DNA of 64,000 nucleotides from Simplicispira sp. 125 (GTDB lineage: Bacteria > Pseudomonadota > Gammaproteobacteria > Burkholderiales > Burkholderiaceae_C). Made by a program: the position numbers and the translations under genes. How positions within the stretch are numbered: position 1 is the stretch's first letter; every line of letters begins with the position of its first letter. The stretch covers positions 1,922,001-1,986,000 of the forward strand of contig NZ_QEKM01000001.1 of NCBI RefSeq assembly GCF_003096555.1, in the 5' to 3' direction. The notes beneath the pieces were generated by a model. That model saw only the letters and a program-made list of their open reading frames with translations, made no database searches and had not been told where the DNA came from. Shown here piece by piece: positions 27,775-36,944 of the stretch.

Positions 27775-28821
27775 ATGAGCACTTCTGTCCCCTCTTCCTC
27801 CCCCCTGTCCTACAAGGACGCTGGCGTTGACATCGTCGCGGGCGACACCCTGGTCGAACGCATTAAACCCCTGGCCAAAAAGACCATGCGCGAAGGCGTG
27901 CTGGCCGGTATTGGGGGGTTTGGCGCCCTGTTCGAGGTGCCCAAACGCTACAAAGAGCCGGTGCTCGTCTCCGGCACCGACGGTGTGGGCACCAAGCTCA
28001 AGCTGGCGTTTGAGTGGAACATGCACGACACCGTCGGCATCGACCTGGTGGCCATGAGCGTGAACGACGTGCTGGTGCAGGGTGCCGAGCCGCTGTTCTT
28101 CCTCGACTACTTTGCCTGCGGCAAACTCGATGTGGACACGGCCGCAGCCGTGGTCGGCGGCATCGCCAAAGGCTGCGAACTCTCGGGCTGCGCGCTGATC
28201 GGCGGCGAAACCGCCGAAATGCCCGGCATGTACCCAACAGGCGAATACGATCTGGCCGGTTTTGCCGTAGGTGCGGTCGAAAAGTCCAAGATCCTCAATG
28301 GCCAGAACGTGCGGCCCGGCGACGTGGTGCTGGGCCTGGCATCGAGCGGCGTGCACTCCAACGGTTTCTCGCTCGTGCGCAAGTGCATCGAACGCGCCGG
28401 CAGCACGCTGCCCACCACACTGGACGGCAAGCCCTTCAAACAAGCGATCATGGAGCCCACACGCCTGTACGTGAAAAACGTGCTGGCCGCGCTCGCCGCA
28501 CACCCCATCAAGGCCCTGGCCCACATCACCGGCGGCGGCCTGCTGGAGAACATTCCGCGCGTGCTGCCCGAAGGCACCGCCGCCCACCTGCAAAAAGGCA
28601 GCTGGCCGCAGACCGAGTTGTTCGCCTGGCTGCAGCACACCGCTGGCATTGACGACACCGAGATGAACCGCACCTTCAACAACGGCATTGGCATGGTGGT
28701 GGTGGTGGATGCCGCCCACGCCGAGGCCACCGCAGCCATGCTGCGTGCGGCCGGGGAACAGGTTTACACCATTGGCACCATCGCGCCGCTGGGCGGCGGC
28801 GCTGCCGTGGTGGTGGCCTGA
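27775..28821 (+). CDS. purM: Phosphoribosylformylglycinamidine cyclo-ligase
   Basis: 348 residues from ATG 27775 (GTG at 27760 possible). AIR synthetase: it converts FGAM plus ATP to AIR in purine biosynthesis. Signatures: '[14 protein letters not shown]', 'FGALFEVP', '[17 protein letters not shown]', '[27 protein letters not shown]', '[27 protein letters not shown]' and '[16 protein letters not shown]'. Full length. It is followed 14 bases later by an AI-2E-type membrane protein on the same strand. Confidence 0.97.
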   Translation: MSTSVPSSSPLSYKDAGVDIVAGDTLVERIKPLAKKTMREGVLAGIGGFGALFEVPKRYKEPVLVSGTDGVGTKLKLAFEWNMHDTVGIDLVAMSVNDVLVQGAEPLFFLDYFACGKLDVDTAAAVVGGIAKGCELSGCALIGGETAEMPGMYPTGEYDLAGFAVGAVEKSKILNGQNVRPGDVVLGLASSGVHSNGFSLVRKCIERAGSTLPTTLDGKPFKQAIMEPTRLYVKNVLAALAAHPIKALAHITGGGLLENIPRVLPEGTAAHLQKGSWPQTELFAWLQHTAGIDDTEMNRTFNNGIGMVVVVDAAHAEATAAMLRAAGEQVYTIGTIAPLGGGAAVVVA

Positions 28822-28835
28822 CGCGGCGGCGCTCC

Positions 28836-29906
28836 ATGGCGCAGCCCCCTGGTTCGTCCTTGGTCATCACCGGCGCCCCAGGTGCCAGCCGCGCGCCGCG
28901 CAGCGTGGTGGTGGCCAGCTACCTGTTGATGGCTGCTGCGCTGCTTCTGGTCATGTGGCGTGGCCTGCTGCCAGGGCTGCTGTGCGTTTGCCTGGGGTTC
29001 CTGTTGACGCGCTCCTTCGCCCGCGGGCTGGCCCGCCTGCGGCGCGCGCCCGCACCCACCGCCCTGCCGCACGAGGCGCAGGTGGCGGCTGCCGCACTGG
29101 TCATGCTGGCACCGCTGGCGCTGCTGGTGCTGGGGCTGACGCATTCGCGCGGCTACATCGTCGAGGCTCCGCAGCAGTACCGCGAGCTTTTGGAATATAT
29201 GGCCGTCACCGTGCGTGAGCTGCGCCTGAAATTACCCGCGGATTTTCCCATCCAGTGGCCCGAGGGCGCGGCCGACATCCAACGCACCATCGCCAACTAC
29301 CTGGGTGCCAAGGCCGGCGCGCTGGCCGTGGCAGGGCGCGCTTGGCTGGGCGCCATCCTGTACGCCTACGTGGGCCTGCTGATCGGCACCCTGGCCGCCG
29401 TGCGCGCCCCGGGCACCCTGCACGGCCCGCTGGCACAGGAACTGGTGCTGCGCGTTCGCCTGTTCGGCGAGGCGTTCCGCCAGATCGTGGCAGCCCAGTT
29501 CTGGATTGCGGCATTCAACACCTTCCTGACGGCGCTGTTCCTGCTACTGGTGCTTCCTTACTGGGGCCTCAAGCTCCCTTACACCCCGGCGCTCATCACC
29601 CTGACCTTTGTGGCGGGGCTGGTTCCCATCGTGGGCAACCTGCTGTGCAACACCGTCATCACCATCGTGGGGTTGTCAGTGTCGCCCCTGGCGGCGGCGG
29701 CCTGTCTGGGCTTTCTGATCCTGATTCACAAGGCTGAATACGTCATCAACGCCAAGGTGGTGGGCAGCCGCACGCAGATGGGGGTGTGGGAACTGCTTTC
29801 CGTGATGTTCGTGGCCGAGGCCGTCTTTGGCCCGGCCGGGCTGGTGGCGGCGCCGCTGTTTTACGCCTACCTCAAAAAAGAGCTTATTGCAGCGCGGCTG
29901 ATCTGA
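28836..29906 (+). CDS. AI-2E family transporter-like membrane protein
   Basis: 356 residues with about eight hydrophobic segments. The paired helices at the start, the long soluble segment (~110-170) and the C-terminal 'LVPIVGNLLCNTVITIVGL', 'KAEYVINAKVVGSRTQMGVWELLSVMFVAEAVFGPAGLVAAPLFYAYLKKEL' are typical of the AI-2E (TqsA/PerM) family, which may export small solutes. It is probably co-transcribed with purM (14-base gap); that neighbourhood with purM is seen in other Burkholderiales as far as I recall. Substrate unknown. Confidence 0.88.
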   Translation: MAQPPGSSLVITGAPGASRAPRSVVVASYLLMAAALLLVMWRGLLPGLLCVCLGFLLTRSFARGLARLRRAPAPTALPHEAQVAAAALVMLAPLALLVLGLTHSRGYIVEAPQQYRELLEYMAVTVRELRLKLPADFPIQWPEGAADIQRTIANYLGAKAGALAVAGRAWLGAILYAYVGLLIGTLAAVRAPGTLHGPLAQELVLRVRLFGEAFRQIVAAQFWIAAFNTFLTALFLLLVLPYWGLKLPYTPALITLTFVAGLVPIVGNLLCNTVITIVGLSVSPLAAAACLGFLILIHKAEYVINAKVVGSRTQMGVWELLSVMFVAEAVFGPAGLVAAPLFYAYLKKELIAARLI

Positions 29907-30100
29907 ACGCTGCACGCTGCACCGTGCACGCAAAGCAACTACGGCGACACTTCATCGCACGATGCCGCCCCGGTTTGTAGTGAACCACGGTGCCGTGCTG
30001 CTACCATTCTGAATACGGCCCGGCAAGGGCTGTTTCGGACACGGCATGCGCCACAAGCCATGCCGGTCCGCCATTCAAACCAATCAAGGAGACACCGCAC

Positions 30101-30499
30101 ATGACCATCCTCGTCGCTTACGTGCCCCGCCCCGAAGGCCGGGCCGCACTGGACAAGGGCATTGAAATCGCCAAGCGCCGCCAGGAACCGGTGCTGATCG
30201 TGAACGCCAGCCCTGGCGGCCAGCAAGAGGACGCCTCCCTGGCGCCCGGCTTCGAAGTCGAACAGATCGAGGCACAGCTTGCTGCTCAAGGCATCCAGGG
30301 CGAGTTCAAGCAATTTGTCCGCGGCAAGAATGCTGTGGAGGAAATCAACGACCTGGTCGAGACACGCGATATTTCCGTTCTCATCATCGGCCTGCGCAAG
30401 CGCACCGCCGTGGGCAAGCTGCTTCTGGGCAGCGTGGCCCAAGAGTTGCTGATGACCGTGCCCTGCCCGGTATTGTGCGTGAAGGTCGCGAACGCCTGA
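30101..30499 (+). CDS. Universal stress protein (UspA family)
   Basis: 132 residues from ATG 30101, with a good RBS ('AAGGAG') 12 bases upstream. Usp fold: 'ILVAYVPRPEGRAALDKGIEIAKRR' is strand 1-helix 1, and 'VLIIGLRKRTAVGKLLLGSVAQELLMTVPCPVLCVKV' has the G-2X-G-9X-G-(S/T) nucleotide-binding pattern (G..K....G...S). It is a small single-domain member, likely an ATP-binding dimer. Transcription probably ends at the strong hairpin that follows. The physiological role is not visible from sequence. Confidence 0.88.
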   Translation: MTILVAYVPRPEGRAALDKGIEIAKRRQEPVLIVNASPGGQQEDASLAPGFEVEQIEAQLAAQGIQGEFKQFVRGKNAVEEINDLVETRDISVLIIGLRKRTAVGKLLLGSVAQELLMTVPCPVLCVKVANA

Positions 30500-30523
30500 T
30501 CGCCGCAAGCTATCAAAAATAGA

Positions 30524-30563
30524 GCATCTAACGCCCATTTTACGGGCGTTAGATGCTTTTTTT
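30524..30563 (+). terminator. Strong intrinsic terminator (derived from the dispersed repeat)
   Basis: Perfect 13-bp stem (30524-30536 with 30544-30556), 7-base loop, then a T-run (30557-30563). It lies 25 bases after the Usp stop. The left flank ('AAGCTATCAAAAATAGAG') is the dispersed repeat's lead, so the repeat has become a consensus terminator here. On the other strand it could also serve the SirB1-like gene that ends at 30562. Confidence 0.9.
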
Positions 30564-31410
30564 ATATATTTTTTCGCAGCGATCTCACCCGCTCGGCAAT
30601 GGCGGCGATGTCCGGCCGTCCTTGGGCATGTGCGAGGTAATGCTCCAGATCGTCCAGCGCCTGTGCGGTGTGGTCGCATTCGGCATGGACCAGGCCCCGG
30701 TCGCGCCGCTCGTCCCAGGCATCGGGCAGCAGCACGACCAAGCGGTTGAGCACCGCAATCTGGCGTGGTGCATCCTGCTGGGCGCGGTACACCTCTTTGA
30801 GGTTGCGCAGCATGCGCGCCACAATCTCCCGCGGCTGGGCCGCCTGCAGGTACAGACCCAGCGGCGGATTCTCGGTTGATGCACTCCCGGAATCCGACTG
30901 GAAAGGCAAGAGGCGCTCAGACAGCTCCTCACGCGAGAGCGATTGTCCGGTGAAAGGATCGATCAGCACCTGCCCACCGGGCAGCAGCGCCTTGACCATG
31001 AAGTGCCCCGGAAACGCCACACCCCGCACATGCAGCCCAATGCCCTGGGCCAGCTCCAGCCACAAGACACCCAGGCTGATGGGGATACCACGGCGTGTGT
31101 GCAGCACCTTGTGCAGGTAGCTGTTGCCCGGGGCGTAGTAGTCGTTGACGTTGCCGCCAAAGTCCAGATCCACAAAGAAAAACTGGTTCAGCGCCCGCAG
31201 GCGCTCGAGGGCCGGGGCATCGGCTGGCAGGCGGCGCTGCAGGCGTGCCAGCAGCCCATCCATCTCACCCAGTACCTGCTGCACATCGAAGCCGGGGTAT
31301 TCGTCCTGCGCAATGCTGGCAGCCGCTTCGAGCAGCGGAAACCCCTTGTCGCCCTGAACCAGGGCAGCAAAGTATTCAAGGGGCGTGGGAATGCTGAACG
31401 AGAGTTGCAT
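30562..31410 (-). CDS. SirB1-like protein with transglutaminase-like and TPR segments
   Basis: 282 residues. N-terminal 'LLEAAASIAQDEYPGFDVQQVLGEMDGLL', then 'LNQFFFVDLDFGGNVNDYYAPGNSYLHKVLHTRRGIPISLGVLWLELA' and 'GVAFPGHFMVKAL', the signature of the SirB1/transglutaminase-like family (PF13369). The last ~90 residues form TPR-like helices ('LLRNLKEVYRAQQDAPRQIAVLNRLV'). Cytoplasmic, no signal peptide. In enteric bacteria sirB1 lies near prmC/prfA; here it neighbours murJ, 12 bases away on the same strand. No confirmed activity. Confidence 0.82.
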   Translation of the reverse strand: MQLSFSIPTPLEYFAALVQGDKGFPLLEAAASIAQDEYPGFDVQQVLGEMDGLLARLQRRLPADAPALERLRALNQFFFVDLDFGGNVNDYYAPGNSYLHKVLHTRRGIPISLGVLWLELAQGIGLHVRGVAFPGHFMVKALLPGGQVLIDPFTGQSLSREELSERLLPFQSDSGSASTENPPLGLYLQAAQPREIVARMLRNLKEVYRAQQDAPRQIAVLNRLVVLLPDAWDERRDRGLVHAECDHTAQALDDLEHYLAHAQGRPDIAAIAERVRSLRKNI

Positions 31411-31422
31411 GACAAAAATCCT

Positions 31423-32988
31423 TCAACGCCGCAGCAGCGCCCGAAACTTCAGGCCTGCCACCCACAGCACGCCGAAATACAAACCTGCCGCACCCACCAC
31501 CACCAGCGCCAATAAACCGGCACGCTGCAAGCTGTGGGCACGCATCTGCAGCCAGTCAAAGTGGTCAGACGCCCACAACAAAAACACGGCCATCAAGACG
31601 CTCGCGGCCAACACCTGCAGCATATACAGCCGCCACCCCGGATTGGGGCGAAAGCTGCCGCGGCGCAGTAAACCCACCAGCAGCCACAAGGCATTGACCA
31701 GCGCGCCCAGACCAATGGACAGCGCCAGCCCGGCATGTGCCATCAACGGCACCAACGCCAGATTGAGCAACTGCGTGATCACCAGCACCGCGATGGCAAT
31801 TTTGACGGGGGTACGCACATCCTGGCTGGCGTAGTAACCAGGCGCCAGCACCTTGATGGCGACGAGCCCCAGCAAGCCTGCGCCGTAACCCGCCAAGGCC
31901 ACGGCAATCTGCCCCACATCGCCGTCCGTCAGCTTGCCGTGGTGGAACAGTGTGGCCACGAGCGGGCCAGCGAACGTGAGCAGCGCCACCGCGCAGGGCA
32001 CGGCCAGCAACACCACGATGCGCAGCCCCCAGTCGAGCATGGCCGAATACTGCTGCGCATCGCCCGCCGCCCTGGCTGCCGTGAGTTGCGGCGTGAGCAC
32101 CACGCCCAGCGCCACGCCCAGCAGCGCGGTGGGAAACTCCATCAGGCGGTCAGCGTAAAACAACCAGGTCACGCTGCCCGGCGCCAGATGCGAGGCAATC
32201 TGCGTATTGATCAGCAGCGATATCTGCGCCACCCCTACACCCAGCAGAATGGGAGCCATCAGCTGAAGCACACGGCGCACGCCAGGTTCGGCCCAGGCGC
32301 TGCGAATTGCGGCCCAGGTCAGACCGATGCGCGGCAGCAGCCCCAGGCGGCGCAGCACAGGCACCTGCGCGGCCAGTTGCAGCACGCCCCCCAGCATCAC
32401 CCCGGCCGCCATGGCAAAAATGGGCTCGATCCCCCAGGCCTCGAACCGGGGCGCCAGGAGCCAGGCCGCGCCGATCATGCACAGGTTGAGCAGCACGGGC
32501 GAAGCCGCAGGCACGGCAAAGTGCTTCCAGGTGTTCAGGATGCCCGCCGACAAGGCCACCATCGACATGAAACCGATGTAGGGGAACATCCAGCGGGTCA
32601 TCAGCACCGCTGCGTCGTAAGCTTCTGCGCTTTGCCGCAGGCCGCTGGCCAGGGCCCACACCAGCAAGGGCGCACCCAGCACACCGACCAGACAGGTCAA
32701 CACCAGCACCCAGGCAAGCACGGTGGCCACGCTGGCGATCAGGCGCTGCGTGACCTCGTCGCCGTTCTGCGCCTTGGTGGTGGCCAGCACCGGGACAAAG
32801 GCCTGGCTGAAGGCCCCTTCCGCAAACAGGCGGCGGAAGAGGTTGGGAATCCGGAAGGCGACGTTGAATGCATCGGTCAGCGCATTGGCCCCGAACACCG
32901 AGGCCATCAGAAGGTCGCGTATGAGCCCCGTCACACGGGACGCCAGAGTGAGCAGGGAGACGGTGGAGGCAGATTTGAGCAAGGTCAC
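31423..32988 (-). CDS. murJ: Lipid II flippase MurJ
   Basis: 521 residues from GTG 32988, which gives 'MTLLKSASTVSLLTLASRVTGLIRDLL', the usual start; a frame to 33117 extends into the rpsT promoter region and is not family-like. MOP/MATE-like, about 14 membrane segments; 'FNVAFRIPNLFRRLFAEGAFSQAFVPVL' is the conserved Arg-rich loop needed for lipid II transport. It flips lipid II across the inner membrane for peptidoglycan synthesis. It is divergent from rpsT, a neighbour pairing common in proteobacteria. Confidence 0.95.
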   Translation of the reverse strand: MTLLKSASTVSLLTLASRVTGLIRDLLMASVFGANALTDAFNVAFRIPNLFRRLFAEGAFSQAFVPVLATTKAQNGDEVTQRLIASVATVLAWVLVLTCLVGVLGAPLLVWALASGLRQSAEAYDAAVLMTRWMFPYIGFMSMVALSAGILNTWKHFAVPAASPVLLNLCMIGAAWLLAPRFEAWGIEPIFAMAAGVMLGGVLQLAAQVPVLRRLGLLPRIGLTWAAIRSAWAEPGVRRVLQLMAPILLGVGVAQISLLINTQIASHLAPGSVTWLFYADRLMEFPTALLGVALGVVLTPQLTAARAAGDAQQYSAMLDWGLRIVVLLAVPCAVALLTFAGPLVATLFHHGKLTDGDVGQIAVALAGYGAGLLGLVAIKVLAPGYYASQDVRTPVKIAIAVLVITQLLNLALVPLMAHAGLALSIGLGALVNALWLLVGLLRRGSFRPNPGWRLYMLQVLAASVLMAVFLLWASDHFDWLQMRAHSLQRAGLLALVVVGAAGLYFGVLWVAGLKFRALLRR

Positions 32989-33078
32989 GGCGCAAAGTGT
33001 ATGCGCTGCGCCCACAAGGCTGTCACTGCGTTGTAACCATTCCCCAGGGCGGCACAGCAGGATAAAAATGCCCTGGGC

Positions 33079-33084
33079 TATAAT
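33079..33084 (+). promoter_or_regulatory. Consensus -10 element of the rpsT promoter
   Basis: TATAAT at 33079-33084, 46 bases upstream of the rpsT ATG. I could not find a good -35 hexamer at 16-18 bases upstream (AGCAGG lies there), so the promoter may need an activator or be partly extended. It sits in the murJ/rpsT divergent region. Confidence 0.6.
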
Positions 33085-33129
33085 CTTTGGCTTTGCTGGC
33101 ATCATCCTCAGACACAAGGAACCTCAATC

Positions 33130-33429
33130 ATGGCATCTGCTAAACCCAAGAAGAAGAACCCGCGCCTGGCGTCGGGCCGCAAGCGCGTCCGCCAGGACAC
33201 GAAACTCAACGCCGCGAACACCTCGCTGCGCTCCAAATACCGTACCGCCGTGAAGAATGTCGAAAAGGCCATTTTGGCCGGCGACAAGACCAAGGCGGTC
33301 GAACTGTTCGCCAAGATGCAATCCGTGGTGGACAACGTTGCCGACAAGGGCATCTTCCACAAGAACAAGGCCGCTCGCGATAAGAGCCGCCTGTCCGCCA
33401 AGGTGAAAACCCTGGCACTGGCCGCCTGA
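33130..33429 (+). CDS. rpsT: 30S ribosomal protein S20
   Basis: 99 residues, very basic: '[27 protein letters not shown]' and '[17 protein letters not shown]'. Binds 16S rRNA early in 30S assembly. The RBS AAGGAACCTCAATC precedes the ATG. Slightly longer than E. coli S20 (87). It is monocistronic with a clear promoter and a good terminator, and codon use is of the highly expressed type. In many bacteria it is autoregulated at translation. Confidence 0.97.
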   Translation: MASAKPKKKNPRLASGRKRVRQDTKLNAANTSLRSKYRTAVKNVEKAILAGDKTKAVELFAKMQSVVDNVADKGIFHKNKAARDKSRLSAKVKTLALAA

Positions 33430-33502
33430 CCTTTCAGGCAAACAGCCCGGGCGGCCCCGCCGCCCGCCGTTTGTAACGGGTGCGCTGCCAGCAAAACGAA
33501 CA

Positions 33503-33525
33503 AACCGCCTTCGGGCGGTTTTTTC
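33503..33525 (+). terminator. Intrinsic terminator of rpsT
   Basis: AACCGCC (33503-33509), TTCG loop, GGCGGTT (33514-33520), followed by six T in total. A stable UUCG tetraloop hairpin about 75 bases after the rpsT stop. Confidence 0.92.
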
Positions 33526-33547
33526 GTTTCAGCGGGAAGCTCTGTTC

Positions 33548-35401
33548 TTACCGCTGAAAGACGGGCGTCCCCGCGTAACGCCGGACTTCTGCCTCCGTGG
33601 GCGACTCCCCCGGCCACAGCACCAGTACAGGCCCGGGCAGGTTCAACTGGCGCTCCAGGCGGCGGCACAGGTGAAAGCTGCCTTCTTCATCCAGGCCTGG
33701 CAACTCCACGCACAGCAGGTAAGCGCGGCGCAAAGGCGCCTCGCGCAGGTTTTTGCTCACCAGCCAGGCCTGCGCGACCGGCAGGCACTGCATCAAGCCC
33801 GCCTTGAGTTCCGCCTGCTCAAAAGCGCTGAGATCATGGGGCTTGGTACGGCCGAAGAATGGTTCGCTACTCAATTCTTCCCAGATACGATCCTCGATCT
33901 CCTGGGCACGGTCCAGGCGTCTGCGCCACTGTTTGTAAGCCGCAGCATCGTGCTCCATGCCGGGCCGGGAAGTTTCCAGCTCGGCCAGTGCGGTGCGGGC
34001 CGTCCACCAGCGCTCATCGCCCGCGCAGTCCCACAGGCTCTGCAGGCATTGCAGCTTGGCTTGGCGATCCGTGTCGGGCAGGCTCAGCAACAGGCCGCGC
34101 AGTGCACCGGCGTTCTGGGGGTCGCGTGCCAGAGCCTGCTCGTACAGCGGGCGCACAACGGCGCGCGGATCGAGCAGGCGCATGAGCCGTGCCAATTCGA
34201 CCAGGTCCTGGGCCTGGTTTTGCGCCATGCCCGCACCCAGCGCCTGCACGCGCTCACGCACCTGCACCAGCCAGGCGTGGTGCAGTTTCCATTCGCTGGC
34301 GTGGTCGCGGCACCACTGCTTGTCGAATTGGGCCACCCAGCGCTTGGCCTCCGAGCCCAGAAGCTCCATCGCATTGCCGTGCGACCAGTCAGGCAGGATG
34401 GGCGGCGTATCCAGCGCCTCGATGCGGTCGCGCAGGACGGGGTGGGTATCTTCCAGACCGCTCAGGCGCTGCAACGCCTGGCGCAGTGTGTCGTTGGCAA
34501 ACGCGGGGTCCGGCATGCGGGCCAGGCGACGGCGCAGCGAACGGTAGGGGCCGACCGGCAAGGGGTTGTCGGCCGCCTTGCTCCAGTGGCGCGCCCAAAA
34601 CTCGGACTGCATCCACGCGCCACGCACTTCCATCTCGATCAATGCGGCGGCAGCCACGTCGCGCCCCATCATGCGCCCGGCAATGCGGTCGGCTTCGTAT
34701 TCGTCCTGGCGGGCCAGCGCAAAAGTCTTGGCTGAAAAGCGTGGAAAGTACCACCGCAAAAAGGCCTGTGTGGCCGCGGTGACCGGACTGGTGGCGTCCT
34801 CCAGGCCATGGTGCAGCTGCATCCAGGCCAGGCGCGAACGGTAGATCCACGCTGCAAACCGGCCGTGGTCACCGCGCAGGTGGCCATATTCGTGCGCCAG
34901 TATCGCCAGGAAGCGCGGCCGGTTCAGTGCCATGAGCAGCGGCAGGCCAATCGTGAGGTGGTTGACCGACCCGCCGAGAAGGCCATAGCGCGGCACCTGC
35001 TGGATGCTGGCGTTGAACTCATCGTTCAGCCGCACATGGTGGATCATCGGCGCACGTATCTTGCGGCGGATACGTTCCAGCGCCTCGAACAGGGCTGGCG
35101 CTTCAAGCGCCGTAATCTCCACCCCGTCAGGTTCGTCCAGCCGAATCCAGAGCGCGCGCAGGCTGATCCAGAACAACCCACCCGCCGCTATTAGCAGCAA
35201 CACCAGCCCGAACCGCAAGCGCCCCTGCAGCAGTTGCAGCCCCGCCCAGCCCACCAGGCCCGCGCCCAGCACCAGGCAGCCCAGCACCCAGGCATATCCA
35301 AGCATGGCAAAAGCCCCCACGCTGAGCCGGTAGGCGCGGCTGTTCTCGGCACTGGCGTGCTCGCTCATGCGCACCATGTGCACGAAATCTGCCTGTTCCA
35401 C
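33548..35401 (-). CDS. M48-family membrane metallopeptidase with large C-terminal region
   Basis: 617 residues from GTG 35401, chosen for the upstream AGAAGGGG Shine-Dalgarno sequence; the frame stays open to 35488, and ATGs at 35377 and 35368 are alternatives. Two N-terminal membrane helices (~residues 20-75, 'AMLGYAWVLGCLVLGAGLVGWAG', 'LVLLLIAAGGLFWISL'). The zinc motif HExxH is 'ILAHEYGHLRGDHG' (~168-172) with the third ligand in 'ARQDEYEADRIAG' (~230). The remaining ~370 residues are helical/TPR-like and Trp-rich ('ELARLMRLLDPRAVVRPLYEQAL'). It resembles stress-linked membrane proteases of the HtpX/M48 class; substrate unknown. Confidence 0.78.
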   Translation of the reverse strand: MEQADFVHMVRMSEHASAENSRAYRLSVGAFAMLGYAWVLGCLVLGAGLVGWAGLQLLQGRLRFGLVLLLIAAGGLFWISLRALWIRLDEPDGVEITALEAPALFEALERIRRKIRAPMIHHVRLNDEFNASIQQVPRYGLLGGSVNHLTIGLPLLMALNRPRFLAILAHEYGHLRGDHGRFAAWIYRSRLAWMQLHHGLEDATSPVTAATQAFLRWYFPRFSAKTFALARQDEYEADRIAGRMMGRDVAAAALIEMEVRGAWMQSEFWARHWSKAADNPLPVGPYRSLRRRLARMPDPAFANDTLRQALQRLSGLEDTHPVLRDRIEALDTPPILPDWSHGNAMELLGSEAKRWVAQFDKQWCRDHASEWKLHHAWLVQVRERVQALGAGMAQNQAQDLVELARLMRLLDPRAVVRPLYEQALARDPQNAGALRGLLLSLPDTDRQAKLQCLQSLWDCAGDERWWTARTALAELETSRPGMEHDAAAYKQWRRRLDRAQEIEDRIWEELSSEPFFGRTKPHDLSAFEQAELKAGLMQCLPVAQAWLVSKNLREAPLRRAYLLCVELPGLDEEGSFHLCRRLERQLNLPGPVLVLWPGESPTEAEVRRYAGTPVFQR

Positions 35402-35534
35402 TGGTAGCCCCTTCTGGCGACGCTTGAATGCCCGCCATCGTACCCATGAAAAAGCACCGTCCAGCCGACGGTGACGCGCTGTGCGCAAGGAGGCCCCGTG
35501 GATAGGGCGGACGGTGCCATGGGCTCCATCGCCC

Positions 35535-35608
35535 TGAAAATGTATAAAAATAGGCTGTAACGCTTTATGGAAGAGCGTAAACAGCTACATTTTTGATAGT
35601 AAACTTGC
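35535..35608 (-). repeat. Dispersed hairpin repeat, copy 8 (supplies the end of purN)
   Basis: Minus-strand 'ACTATCAAAAATGTAGCTGT', TTACGCTCTT, loop, AAAGCGTTACAGCC and a T-run. The purN stop TAG (35585-35587) and its last five codons lie within it. Confidence 0.75.
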
Positions 35609-36166
35609 AATCGCACGCGGATAAATCACATGTTCCTGCGTCAACACCCGCGCCGCCAGCAGGTCTGCAGTGTCACCCGGCAACACGGGCACCACCGCCT
35701 GGTCCACGATGGGACCCAGGTCCAGCTCCGTCGTGACCTGGTGCACGGTACAACCGGCAAACTTGCAGCCCGCGTCAATGGCGCGCTGGTGGGTGTGCAG
35801 GCCGGTGAAGGCCGGCAAGAGCGATGGATGGATGTTGACCAGGCGGCCGGCGTAGTGCGCCACAAAGCCGGGCGAGAGAATGCGCATGAAACCGGCCAAC
35901 ACCACCAATGCGGGCTCGTAGCGGTCGATCGCCGCGGCCAGGGCGGCATCAAAGGCCTCGCGGCTCTCAAACAGCTTGTGGTCCAGCACCTCGGTGGCAA
36001 TGCCCTGCGCGCGGGCCACTGCCAGCCCCTGGGCATCGGCCTTGTTGCTCAGCACTGCCGCTACGTGGGCGCCGTGGCGCAGCGCCCAATTTTCTTGCTG
36101 CGCGGTTTTCACAATGGTGGCCATGTTGGAGCCGCTGCCGGAGATCAAAATCACGATGTTCTTCAT
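35585..36166 (-). CDS. purN: Phosphoribosylglycinamide formyltransferase
   Basis: 193 residues. GAR transformylase of purine synthesis, using 10-formyl-THF. Motifs: '[16 protein letters not shown]' (phosphate-binding loop), '[34 protein letters not shown]' containing the catalytic N-x-H and the signature around 'HPSLLPAF', '[19 protein letters not shown]' with the catalytic Asp. The length is normal. The last residues (SLLSKM) and the stop are encoded by a copy of the dispersed repeat, so its natural C-terminus may have been reshaped. It faces the YceH-like gene head to head, with 20 bases between start codons. Confidence 0.95.
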   Translation of the reverse strand: MKNIVILISGSGSNMATIVKTAQQENWALRHGAHVAAVLSNKADAQGLAVARAQGIATEVLDHKLFESREAFDAALAAAIDRYEPALVVLAGFMRILSPGFVAHYAGRLVNIHPSLLPAFTGLHTHQRAIDAGCKFAGCTVHQVTTELDLGPIVDQAVVPVLPGDTADLLAARVLTQEHVIYPRAIASLLSKM

Positions 36167-36186
36167 TTGCCGTCATTATCCCCACC

Positions 36187-36858
36187 ATGCCCTTTGACCC
36201 CACCTCCCGCCCCCTGACCGCCATCGAAGCCCGCGTGCTGGCCACCCTGATGGAAAAAGCCCGCACCGTGCCCGACAGCTACCCGCTCTCGCTGAACGCG
36301 GTGGTCACGGGCTGCAACCAGAAAACCACGCGCGACCCGGTGATGAACCTGAGCGACGCCCAGGCCCAGGAGGCGCTCGATGCGCTCAAGCTGCTGTCGC
36401 TGGTGTTTGAAACCAGTGGCAGCCGCACCACGCGCTATGAGCACAACTTCCAGCGCGGCGTGGGCGTGCCCGAGCAATCGGCCGTATTGCTGGGCCTGTT
36501 GATGCTGCGCGGCCCGCAGACGGCGGGTGAGTTGCGCATCAATGCCGAACGCTGGTACCGCTTTGCCGACATTTCCTCGGTCGAGGCTTTCCTCGATGAA
36601 CTGCAGGAGCGCAGCGCCGAGAAAGGTGGGCCGCTCGTCGTGCTGCTCCCCCGCGCCCCGGGGACACGCGAGCCGCGCTGGGCGCACCTGCTGTGCGGCC
36701 CCGTGGACGCCACCAGCTTTGGCAGCGGCACCGAAGGCAACTCCCCCGGCCTGCAGGCGCGCATGGACACGCTGGAGGCCGACGTGGCCGCACTGCGCGC
36801 CACCGTGCAGCGCTTGTGCATCGAACTGGGCCTGCCGCCCGAAGCGGCAACGGAGTAA
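36187..36858 (+). CDS. YceH-like (DUF480) protein
   Basis: 223 residues from ATG 36187. Two winged-helix-like repeats: '[55 protein letters not shown]' is the diagnostic N-terminal segment of the UPF0502/YceH family, and '[41 protein letters not shown]' is the second. A C-terminal coiled segment follows ('[22 protein letters not shown]'). The function is unconfirmed; a DNA- or protein-binding role is expected. The purN and YceH starts are only 20 bases apart, so their promoters and RBSs must overlap. Confidence 0.9.
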   Translation: MPFDPTSRPLTAIEARVLATLMEKARTVPDSYPLSLNAVVTGCNQKTTRDPVMNLSDAQAQEALDALKLLSLVFETSGSRTTRYEHNFQRGVGVPEQSAVLLGLLMLRGPQTAGELRINAERWYRFADISSVEAFLDELQERSAEKGGPLVVLLPRAPGTREPRWAHLLCGPVDATSFGSGTEGNSPGLQARMDTLEADVAALRATVQRLCIELGLPPEAATE

Positions 36859-36944
36859 GGCGCTCGCTGAGGGATGTCTCCATTTGGACAGATCAAAAAC
36901 GAACGACCGTGCTACAAATACAACCTCACTAGGAGACGCACCGC

